A stretch of 64,000 bases of DNA from Guptibacillus hwajinpoensis. Lineage in GTDB: Bacteria; Bacillota; Bacilli; Bacillales; Guptibacillaceae. Both the position numbers and the translations under genes were made by a program. The notes beneath the pieces were generated by a model, which was not told where the DNA came from, did no database searches, and saw nothing but the letters and a program-made list of their open reading frames with translations. Below, one piece after another: positions 16,200-23,566 of this stretch (the first letter of the stretch is position 1; every line of letters begins with the position of its first letter). The stretch lies in NCBI RefSeq assembly GCF_005144865.1, contig NZ_SWFM01000001.1, positions 1,302,001 to 1,366,000 on the forward strand. Reading direction: 5' to 3'.

Positions 16200-17774
16200 A
16201 TGACTAACCATAAAGAATTACAAGAAGAAATAAAGAAGAGACGGACATTTGCGATTATCTCTCACCCCGATGCTGGTAAAACAACATTAACCGAAAAGTT
16301 GCTATTCCTTGGTGGACAGATCCGTTCAACTGGTACCGTTAAATCAAGGAAATCGTCCAAGTATGCAACATCTGACTGGATGGAAATTGAGAAACAACGT
16401 GGAATCTCTGTTACGTCCAGTGTAATGAACTTTAACTACAAGGGACATACCATTAACATTCTTGATACACCAGGACACGAAGACTTCAGTGAAGATACGT
16501 ACCGGACACTTCTTGCTGTCGACAGTGTTGTAATGATTATTGATGCCGCTAAAGGGGTCGAGTCACAAACGAAGAAACTTTTTAAAGTTGTAAGTGAGCA
16601 CGGCATTCCAATCTTTACTTTCATTAACAAAATGGATCGTCAGGGTCGTGAGCCACTTGAGCTTCTTGAAGAAATTGAAGATGTGCTTGGAATTGAATCA
16701 TACCCTATGAACTGGCCAATTGGAATCGGGCAGTCCTTCCAGGGAGTTTATGATCGTCATCAGAAAGCAGTCGAATTCTATGATACGGAAGGCGACAACA
16801 AGCAAGCGATGCAGATTTCAGATCTTGAAGATCCTGTGTTAAAAGAAAAAGCAGGAGAAGATCTCGTTAATCAACTACAAGAAGACGTGATGTTACTTGA
16901 TGAAGCAGGAGCGACTTATAGTGAAGAAGCGCTACAATCTGGTAAGCAAACACCTGTCTTTTTCGGGAGTGCCATCTCAAGCTTTGGTGTTCCTACATTC
17001 CTGAATCACTTCCTTGACCTTGCACCATCTCCAGCTCCTCGAGAAAGCTCTGAAGGTGAAGTAAAGCCGGATGAAGAAACATTCTCAGGCTTTATCTTCA
17101 AAATCCAAGCGAACATGAACCCCGCTCACCGTGACCGTGTAGCATTCTTACGAATTGTTTCCGGTACGTTTGAAAAAGGGATGGAAGCATGGCTTGAGCG
17201 AACAGGGAAAAGCATGAAGTTATCTCAAGGTCAGCTATTCTTCGCTTCTTCACGTGGTAATGTCGATAAAGCTTATCCTGGTGATATCGTAGGTCTTTAC
17301 GATTCTGGCACGTACCAAATAGGCGACACTCTCGTTGGATCGAAGAATGTTTATTCCTTCGGTGCCCTACCTACTTTCCCACCTGAGCATTTCGCTAAAG
17401 TACGTGCGCAAAAGGCGATGAAACAGAAGCACTTCTATAAAGGTGTGCAGCAGCTTTCTGAAGAAGGTGCCATTCAGGTATACCGAACTGCGCATTGGGA
17501 TGAAATCGTAATCGGTGTTGTAGGTCGACTACAGTTCGAGATCTTCGAATACCGGATGAAAGGCGAATACAATGTCGATATTCAATTTGATACAATGCCT
17601 CACCAGCATGCACGTTGGATTGAAACAGATAACCCTGAAGATAAAGTCGATAGCATCCGCAACATGCTTGTCTATGATCAGCTTAAGCGACCTGTTCTTC
17701 TATTCCAAAACGACTTTGCCCTTCGCTGGTTCCAAGATAAAAACCCTGATATTCCATTAAGAGAATCCAGGTAA
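16200..17774 (+). CDS. prfC: Peptide chain release factor 3
   Basis: A 524-residue translational GTPase that recycles class I release factors from the ribosome. The G-domain motifs are HPDAGKTT (P-loop), RGISVTSS (switch I), DTPGHED (G3) and NKMDR (G4); RF3 domains II and III follow to the C-terminus. Length matches RF3 and is much shorter than EF-G. The ATG at 16200 is chosen because the protein then begins MTNHKELQEEIKKRRTFAIIS; the purine stretch AAAGGA is about 13 bases upstream, so a GTG at 16173 remains possible. Confidence 0.95.
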   Translation: MTNHKELQEEIKKRRTFAIISHPDAGKTTLTEKLLFLGGQIRSTGTVKSRKSSKYATSDWMEIEKQRGISVTSSVMNFNYKGHTINILDTPGHEDFSEDTYRTLLAVDSVVMIIDAAKGVESQTKKLFKVVSEHGIPIFTFINKMDRQGREPLELLEEIEDVLGIESYPMNWPIGIGQSFQGVYDRHQKAVEFYDTEGDNKQAMQISDLEDPVLKEKAGEDLVNQLQEDVMLLDEAGATYSEEALQSGKQTPVFFGSAISSFGVPTFLNHFLDLAPSPAPRESSEGEVKPDEETFSGFIFKIQANMNPAHRDRVAFLRIVSGTFEKGMEAWLERTGKSMKLSQGQLFFASSRGNVDKAYPGDIVGLYDSGTYQIGDTLVGSKNVYSFGALPTFPPEHFAKVRAQKAMKQKHFYKGVQQLSEEGAIQVYRTAHWDEIVIGVVGRLQFEIFEYRMKGEYNVDIQFDTMPHQHARWIETDNPEDKVDSIRNMLVYDQLKRPVLLFQNDFALRWFQDKNPDIPLRESR

Positions 17775-17785
17775 TATGATAGAAC

Positions 17786-17824
17786 AAAACGAACGTGTAC
17801 TCGAGAGTACACGTTCGTTTTATT
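17786..17824. terminator. Bidirectional terminator between prfC and the HxlR gene
   Basis: A perfect palindromic stem (AAAACGAACGTGTACTC with its complement) and a 2-base centre lie between the convergent genes; T-runs occur on both strands. Confidence 0.85.
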
Positions 17825-18149
17825 TCGTAAGCAACTTTTCACATCGAACTCCGTGATTTCTCCCCCACTCTTCCATTGTATGAAGGAGTGTTTTGAGAGA
17901 ATGACCATATTCGGTCAGCGAGTATTGCACCTTGGGCGGTATGTCATCAGATACTTCTTTATTGACTAATCCATCTTCCTCAAGTTCTTTCAGATGCTTT
18001 ATTAAGGTTTGATGTGGAATACGAGGAATTACTCTTTTGAACTCGCTAAATCGAAGAGGCTGCTTTACTAATTCAAGTAATATAACAGCTTTCCATTTTC
18101 CACAAACAACATCAAGGGTTGTCTTCATATTCTCTACTGAGCTGTTCAA
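17820..18149 (-). CDS. HxlR family transcriptional regulator
   Basis: A 109-residue winged-helix protein. The family signature is complete: VCGKWKAVILLELVKQPLRF, then FSEFKRVIPRIPHQTLIKHL with the recognition helix, and the wing DIPPKVQYSLTEYG. Cys16 in VCGKWK is the conserved cysteine used for thiol or aldehyde sensing in HypR/YodB-type members. It likely represses a detoxification gene, but no partner lies adjacent on the same operon; the STAS gene is divergent. Confidence 0.9.
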   Translation of the reverse strand: MNSSVENMKTTLDVVCGKWKAVILLELVKQPLRFSEFKRVIPRIPHQTLIKHLKELEEDGLVNKEVSDDIPPKVQYSLTEYGHSLKTLLHTMEEWGRNHGVRCEKLLTK

Positions 18150-18262
18150 ATTGTCTCAGCACCTCCAGGTATATAACAATATACTTCTTCACAAAAAAGT
18201 GAGATATAGTAAGATAAGTTTATATTACCACAAGTTAACCGTTGATTTAGAAGGGAGTTTCT

Positions 18263-19087
18263 ATGTCCGTACATTACTCAACCTCTGTCCATATTCTAGG
18301 ACAGTCTATTATAAAGCATAAGGACCAAATTACAGCAAACGCCCGATCTACCTGCGAAATTGCAAGTAATGAACAAAAGCTACCAGACGTCGTTCCAAAC
18401 ACCTTCTATGACCATATCGTTGCCTCTCTTGCAGAGTCCATTGAAGCCGGTGAAGTGTCTTACACGAATGATGACTTGCCTTCCTTTGAAGAAGCACGCA
18501 GAATGACTGGCCTTCTTGAATCGATACTAATGAGTGTCTCTTCCATCAAGCAAGCTCTTCTCAATTATATTGATGAATATAGTAAAGAGATTGATTTAAC
18601 CGTATCAGAAGTTATTTCGATTACTAAATTAATTGACCCGCTTATTAATGAATATCTTCATTACTATACGGAGAATCACTTGATGCAAGCAGCTCAAAGT
18701 CTTCAAGCTGAGTATTATCAATCTGATGAGCTATCTGTACCAATTATTAAAATTTCGAATCGCGTAGCCATTTGTCCTATTATTGGTGACATCGATGAAA
18801 GACGCGGCAATCTGATCTTAGAACGTACGCTAACTGAGTCTAGTGCAAAGAAAATCCGCACGCTCATCCTTGACTTATCTGGTATTGAAACACTCGACAC
18901 AATGATGACTCAGCACCTTTTCAAGATTGTTGATTCGCTTGAATTAATGGGTGTAGAAATTATTGTGACTGGTGTTAGCTCTGAAGTAGCGATTGGAGTC
19001 GTCTCACTTGGACTTGATCTAAATGCATTAACAATTAAACAGAATCTTTCAGATGCTCTTCAGGAGCTCGGGATGATTGATTCGTAA
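18263..19087 (+). CDS. RsbR-like protein with C-terminal STAS domain
   Basis: A 274-residue stressosome-type protein. The N-terminal ~140 residues are helical, like the globin-like sensory domain of RsbR paralogues; the STAS domain starts at about 158 (VPIIKISNRVAICPIIGDID). In RsbR the kinase RsbT phosphorylates Thr171 and Thr205. Here the first site is Ser206 (LDLSGIETLD) and the second position is replaced (VSSEVAIGVVS has no Thr). It would take part in general stress signalling. AAGGGAG precedes the ATG. A similar STAS domain is in the broken gene at 21824. Confidence 0.8.
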   Translation: MSVHYSTSVHILGQSIIKHKDQITANARSTCEIASNEQKLPDVVPNTFYDHIVASLAESIEAGEVSYTNDDLPSFEEARRMTGLLESILMSVSSIKQALLNYIDEYSKEIDLTVSEVISITKLIDPLINEYLHYYTENHLMQAAQSLQAEYYQSDELSVPIIKISNRVAICPIIGDIDERRGNLILERTLTESSAKKIRTLILDLSGIETLDTMMTQHLFKIVDSLELMGVEIIVTGVSSEVAIGVVSLGLDLNALTIKQNLSDALQELGMIDS

Positions 19088-19103
19088 TCATTTCTTCGAC
19101 GAC

Positions 19104-19135
19104 AAAAAGGACCAAAATGGTCCTTTTTTATTTTC
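19104..19135. terminator. Bidirectional terminator
   Basis: AAAAAGGACC pairs with GGTCCTTTTT around a 5-base loop between two convergent genes; T-runs flank both sides. Confidence 0.8.
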
Positions 19136-19154
19136 CCCTATAAGGGTTGAACAC

Positions 19155-19853
19155 TCAAGCATCCCCCAGGAAATATGTATCAAGCTTCTTCTCTTCTATC
19201 CCATCTTTATTTTTCACACTATATGCATACGCATTACGTCTTGAACTGACGATCTTCTTTATGTTCTGCCCCACATAGTGAATGGCCACCCCATCATCCA
19301 ATGCAACACCTCCTTGAAGCTTTTGTGTTTCCATTAGATGAAAGTACATTCTTTTTCGATCCACTTCACCATCATAGTGTGGGCAGCTACTTCCATGTAA
19401 AAAACCTAGACAAGTGATCGACTCAAGTTCATCACCATAAGAGTCTGTCACCCCTTCTTCAAACCAACAAATCGCTCCGGCGCTTATTCCAGCTAGAATG
19501 ACCCCCTTTTCCCAAGCCTTTTTCAAAGCAACATCAAGTCCCCATTCTCTCCATAAGACGAGTAAATTCTTTGTATTTCCTCCACCGACATAGATAATGT
19601 CCTGATTTAATAGAAATGCCTCAAAGTCTCGAACTGGAGGTTTGAAGAGAGATAAGTGCGTAGGGATACACTGTTGTTTCTCGAAAAAAGCATAAAACCT
19701 TGCAATATATCCTTCAGCATCTCCGCTAGCAGTTGGGATAAAACATATTTTCGGACATGATTTCTTAGACTGTTTTAAAATGTACTCATCTAATACTGGG
19801 TGATCAGCTTCCATTGAAAATCCCCCACCACCCATTGCAATAATTTGCTTCAT
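19155..19853 (-). CDS. Peptidase E-like protein (family S51)
   Basis: A 232-residue class-I-glutamine-amidotransferase-fold peptidase. The start IIAMGGGGFSME is the usual S51 N-terminus; YVGGGNTKNLLVLW and the nucleophile elbow GISAGAICWFEEG (Ser near 121) are diagnostic, with His in SCPHYDGEVDR. S51 enzymes remove N-terminal aspartyl dipeptides. It is closest in layout to the YgaJ-type proteins of Bacillus. ATG at 19853 has AGGAGG at 8 bases; the GTG one codon before it is less well placed. Confidence 0.8.
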   Translation of the reverse strand: MKQIIAMGGGGFSMEADHPVLDEYILKQSKKSCPKICFIPTASGDAEGYIARFYAFFEKQQCIPTHLSLFKPPVRDFEAFLLNQDIIYVGGGNTKNLLVLWREWGLDVALKKAWEKGVILAGISAGAICWFEEGVTDSYGDELESITCLGFLHGSSCPHYDGEVDRKRMYFHLMETQKLQGGVALDDGVAIHYVGQNIKKIVSSRRNAYAYSVKNKDGIEEKKLDTYFLGDA

Positions 19854-19913
19854 CACATCTTCCTCCTTTTATTACTCAAAAACCATTCCATTCGTACCCT
19901 GTTTGTTCCTGCC

Positions 19914-19949
19914 AAAAAAGAGGCTATTCAATTGAATAGCCTCTTTTTA
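19914..19949 (-). terminator. Terminator of the opuD-like gene
   Basis: AAAGAGGCTATTCA pairs with TGAATAGCCTCTTT at a symmetric hairpin ending at the stop codon, with T-runs on both strands. Confidence 0.75.
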
Positions 19950-21467
19950 TTACATAGCTTTTTGATGTTCGCTCTCTCTTTTTCTTTTGGATACTACTTC
20001 TTTACTTGCTGATCGATAGAATGAGTAACCCATCATTAGCACGACAATTGAAAAAGGAAATGCTGCGATAATTAGCATATTCTGCAGCCCCTGTGTTCCT
20101 CCAAAATAAACAATGACTGCAGCCATTCCAGATAATGATAAACCCCATACAATTTTGATTGGCGCTGCCGGATTTAATGAACCTGAGGTTGTAAGCATCC
20201 CTAATACAAATGTCGCTGAATCAGCTGATGTGATGAAAAAGATTGCAATAACAATAATGGTGATAAATGACATAAGCGTTCCAAGTGGATACTCTTGCAA
20301 GACCGCAAATGTAGCTGTTTCAATTGAGTAGTCCGATATGGTGGCAATTCCACTCTGTTGAAGATCAAGTGCAGAAACACCAAAGACTGCAAAGAAAATA
20401 AAGCAAACAATCGCTGGTACAAACAATACACCAAGCATAAATTCTTTGATTGTACGTCCTCTAGAAATTCTAGCAATAAAGATACCTACAAATGGTGACC
20501 ATGAGATCCACCATGCCCAGTAGAATATTGTCCATCCATTAACCCAAGAACGGCTATCGGCATTCATAGGCTCAATATGGAAACTCATATCAAAGAAATT
20601 CGCAATATATCCACCTAGAGTTCCAGTGAACATATTCATTATATAAAGTGTAGGCCCAACAATTAATAGCATTATCATCAATACGAAACCTAAGATCATG
20701 TTACTATTGCTTAGATATTTAATACCTTTATTAAGTCCTGACCATGCTGACACAATAAATAAGAATGTAGATATTGCAAGAATAATGAGTTGAACTTTAA
20801 AGTTTGTTGGGGTATTAAATAAAAACGAGAGGCCTTCATTAATTTGAGCTGAGCCGAATCCAAGTGTGGCGGCTACTCCAATTACAGTGGCCACTACTGC
20901 AAGCGTATCAATTAAATACCCTAGTGGACCCTGCATTCTTTTCTCACCTAACAACGGAATGAGTGTAGCACTTATTAATCCGGGATACCCTTTATGGAAT
21001 TTGAAATATGCTAGTACTAAACCTACAAGTGCATATACTGCCCATGCATGAACTCCCCAATGAAAGAATGAGTATTGAAGCGCTTCTTCAATGGCACGAG
21101 GCGTTCCAAGCTCCCCACTTGGGCTATTTTTAAAAGCGTGTGAAATTGGTTCTGCAGTTGTCCAAAAGACTAGTCCCATGCCCATTCCAGCACTAAACAG
21201 CATAGCAAACCATGTTGGTAGACTAAACTCAGGCTGATCATCCTTTTTGCCAAGCTTAATATCTTTAAACCTAGAAAAAATGAGGTATACACAAAAAGCC
21301 AGAATCACCATGACAATCAGTAAATAATACCACCCAAAGCGACTAGAAATAAATGTGGTGACAGTAGTTGTAACCTCCTGTAAATGGCTTGGTGCTACAG
21401 CTCCCCATAAAACAATAAGAGCACAAATGACAAAACTATACCAAAAAACCGATGTTGCATTTCTCAT
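19950..21467 (-). CDS. opuD: BCCT family glycine betaine transporter
   Basis: A 505-residue membrane carrier with 12 TM segments. The BCCT hallmarks are GMGMGLVFWTTAEPISH near residue 95 and WTIFYWAWWISWSPFVGIF with ARISRGRT near 315-345, which form the betaine aromatic box. It imports glycine betaine with Na+ for osmoprotection. Length and the short basic C-terminal tail fit OpuD. A sigma-B-like promoter about 140 bases upstream suggests general stress control. Confidence 0.9.
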   Translation of the reverse strand: MRNATSVFWYSFVICALIVLWGAVAPSHLQEVTTTVTTFISSRFGWYYLLIVMVILAFCVYLIFSRFKDIKLGKKDDQPEFSLPTWFAMLFSAGMGMGLVFWTTAEPISHAFKNSPSGELGTPRAIEEALQYSFFHWGVHAWAVYALVGLVLAYFKFHKGYPGLISATLIPLLGEKRMQGPLGYLIDTLAVVATVIGVAATLGFGSAQINEGLSFLFNTPTNFKVQLIILAISTFLFIVSAWSGLNKGIKYLSNSNMILGFVLMIMLLIVGPTLYIMNMFTGTLGGYIANFFDMSFHIEPMNADSRSWVNGWTIFYWAWWISWSPFVGIFIARISRGRTIKEFMLGVLFVPAIVCFIFFAVFGVSALDLQQSGIATISDYSIETATFAVLQEYPLGTLMSFITIIVIAIFFITSADSATFVLGMLTTSGSLNPAAPIKIVWGLSLSGMAAVIVYFGGTQGLQNMLIIAAFPFSIVVLMMGYSFYRSASKEVVSKRKRESEHQKAM

Positions 21468-21608
21468 TAACTCACCTCTATGTACTAATTTCTTTAATGG
21501 ACAGGCTTAATTCTCGAAAGATAATTTCAGATTCTTCCCGCGGAGTGAAGGGTTTAAATCCACTTGTTGTTCTCCAAAAATTATTGTCCTCATTTTCCTT
21601 TTCTTCTC

Positions 21609-21634
21609 ATACCCTTAACGAGAAGTTTTAAGAC
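21609..21634 (-). promoter_or_regulatory. Possible sigma-B promoter of opuD
   Basis: On the minus strand a perfect sigma-B -10, GGGTAT, is preceded after 13-14 bases by TCTTAA/GTCTTA, a four-of-six match to GTTTAA. It lies ~140 bases before the opuD start. The remaining ~190 bases up to the GAF-STAS gene show nothing else I can name. Confidence 0.4.
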
Positions 21635-21823
21635 ATTAAATTGCAATATATATGAAATTAATTTTCAAAGAATTAGAAACAGAAGACAAAGAGTATCAAT
21701 CTTTACCCTTCATACTCTTTGCGAATGATATAGGATAGTTAACTACATTTTCATTCTGTCCTGTAATGCGTTAACATGGGGTTAGACTAAGAAAAGAAAT
21801 AGCTTATGAAAGAGGTGATCAAT

Positions 21824-22666
21824 TTGAACAATTCCACTCTCCCTACTTATGCATCGATTGAGGAAGCTTCAAGTGATGTTCTCGAAGTGATCAGTAAGTT
21901 CGTTGGGGTAAATACGTTTTTTGTAGCGAAAAATGATCAAAAGGACGTAGATATTGTCTCGTCTTTTAATCGGAATGAAGTTATTCTTGACTCTGATTTT
22001 GAAACACTTTATCGTGATTCTTTCTGACAATTCATCGTTAAAGGCGGTCGTGAACCCCTTATCATAAATGATCTCAATACACATGAAGCAACGAAAGACA
22101 TGGAAGTTACAAAGAATCTTGGAGGCGGCTCATTAATCGGTGTCCCTATTTATTATCGAAATGGGGACAACTATGGCACACTTTGTGGGCTTGATCTTAA
22201 GCCGTTCAAGTACACAGAGGATCATGTGGATCTATTCAATGCAATGGCGAATCTACTTGGAAATGTGCTTGAGTTAGAAAGAGCCAACAGCGAAATCGAA
22301 TCGTTGTCAGTTCCGATCGTACCAATTTCGGATGAAGTGGCCATTCTACCAATTATAGGTGACGTGAGTGAAGGAAGGACTGAACGAATAATGGAAATCG
22401 CACTTTCTGAAAGTGCGAGTAATAACCTGGATTATCTTATCTTTGATTTATCAGGTCTTGTTAACATTCATTCGAACAGTGCCATGAATCTTTTGAAAAT
22501 TGGTCAATCTCTAAAGCTAATCGGTGTGCAAATGATTGTAACAGGCATTCGGCCTGACCTTGCTTTAAAAGCCGTTCAATCACATAGTGACTTTGATCAA
22601 ATCATCGTTGAATCAAACCTTAAACAAGCTTTAAATTGGATCGGTTACAAATTAGTGAAAGAGTAA
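21824..22666 (+). pseudogene. GAF-STAS stress-sensor gene interrupted by one in-frame TGA
   Basis: One continuous reading frame from the TTG at 21824 (GAGGTGA five bases before it) to 22666 encodes a GAF domain (about 1-150) and an RsbR-type STAS domain (about 165-280), broken only by TGA at 22025-22027. Around the stop the protein reads RDSF-stop-QFIVKGGREPLII. Many GAF domains have Cys there (YC or FC), so a TGC/TGT to TGA change is the simplest cause. No other stop or frameshift is seen. The STAS part has DLSGLVNIHSNS and GIRPDLALKAV. Unless the stop is read through or is a sequencing error, only a 67-residue fragment is made. Confidence 0.75.
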
Positions 22667-22704
22667 ATGAAGACTGTTTGTCGATTACTATAGGAATGAA
22701 TAAG

Positions 22705-22733
22705 GGATTGCCCCACCGGCAGTCCTTTTTCTT
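22705..22733 (+). terminator. Terminator after the GAF-STAS gene
   Basis: GGATTGCC pairs with GGCAGTCC (one G-T pair), followed by TTTTTC. Confidence 0.75.
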
Positions 22734-22821
22734 TATAGCACACATATGCCATTCCAATTTTTCTTCTACTATCTCTTTACTTCAGAGGTTGATTTAACTG
22801 TCAGATTTTCTTAAGCTAATC

Positions 22822-22872
22822 AGAAATAAATAAACACCCAACCAGCGCTATGCGCGCAATGGCTAGGTGTTT
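22822..22872 (-). terminator. Terminator of cwlJ
   Basis: On the minus strand AAACACCTAGCCA pairs with TGGTTGGGTGTTT, followed by ATTTATTT. Confidence 0.7.
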
Positions 22873-22902
22873 GATATTATGTGTGAATCGATTAGAATAA
22901 GC

Positions 22903-23340
22903 TCATCTATAAACACTTGCGCACGTTCCAGCTGCTGGTTCATAATAACAATGATTTTTATATTGACCGGCAAAAGGTTGACCGTACCATGTTTGAGGAC
23001 ATGGCGCATATGGATTGAAATACCAAAGAGCATATTTCCCTGGTTGCTGTCTCCAATAATCCAAATTCCTTTTGGCTAACCTTTTCTCAGCAGATCTCGC
23101 TCTATGGTAAAACACATTACCCTTTTGAACAGCTTCAAAAGAATAATTTCCTCCTTGGACTTGATAAATGACTTGCGGAATTGTCCTTAAATCTACAAAG
23201 TCTAAACAATCAGCTTGAGCACGATTAACAATGACATTTCCAACATATAGCATCCCTTGTTGTCCTTCACCTTCCGCTTCCGCTCTCATCATCCTTGCCA
23301 TTAAATCAACATCTGAACTTGTATATTTTACTCTTGGCAT
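22903..23340 (-). CDS. cwlJ: Spore cortex-lytic cell wall hydrolase CwlJ
   Basis: A 145-residue protein of the SleB/CwlJ hydrolase family without an N-terminal signal or peptidoglycan-binding domain, as in CwlJ (about 142 residues). The segment SDVDLMARMMRAEAEGEGQQ GM contains the catalytic Glu; AVQKGNVFYHRAR, ALWYFNPYAPCPQTWYGQPF and KNHCYYEP follow the CwlJ pattern. It degrades cortex muramic-lactam peptidoglycan during germination and sits in the coat layer. A sigma-E-like -10 stands just upstream, matching mother-cell expression in B. subtilis. Confidence 0.92.
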   Translation of the reverse strand: MPRVKYTSSDVDLMARMMRAEAEGEGQQGMLYVGNVIVNRAQADCLDFVDLRTIPQVIYQVQGGNYSFEAVQKGNVFYHRARSAEKRLAKRNLDYWRQQPGKYALWYFNPYAPCPQTWYGQPFAGQYKNHCYYEPAAGTCASVYR

Positions 23341-23357
23341 TTTCTCACCCCAAAAGT

Positions 23358-23365
23358 ATTGTATG
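23358..23365 (-). promoter_or_regulatory. Sigma-E-like -10 element of cwlJ
   Basis: Minus-strand CATACAAT is a perfect match to the sigma-E -10 and lies 17 bases before the start codon; transcription would begin just ahead of GGGGTGAG. The -35 region is weak (ATGACATC about 15 bases upstream). Confidence 0.45.
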
Positions 23366-23450
23366 AAAGTTGCCTACTTTGATGTCATTCCTTTTACATC
23401 TTTTTCATTAAATTTAGTTACATGAGGTTCCAGATCAGTAAAATCACTCC

Positions 23451-23522
23451 GTGGAAAGCGGGCAGGAGAGCAAATCAACTACTACTCTTCTAGCAACAAA
23501 GTATACGAAAAGAGCCTAACAA
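23451..23522. repeat. Decayed right end of the bcr-like repeat
   Basis: CCGTGGAAAGCG, then AGCAAATC, CTACTCTTCTAGCAACAA and ACGAAAAGAGCCT follow the order of the last ~70 bp of the element at 40174-40402, without the left half. Confidence 0.6.
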
Positions 23523-23566
23523 TAAAAGACTCCAGACATTTAAGCTGAACTACTATCAAAATTTCA

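Noticed and set aside
22025..22027. TGA read as selenocysteine in the GAF-STAS gene
   Set aside because: The TGA sits at a likely Cys position, but I saw no convincing SECIS-type hairpin directly after it and no selenoprotein genes in the window; a point mutation is simpler.
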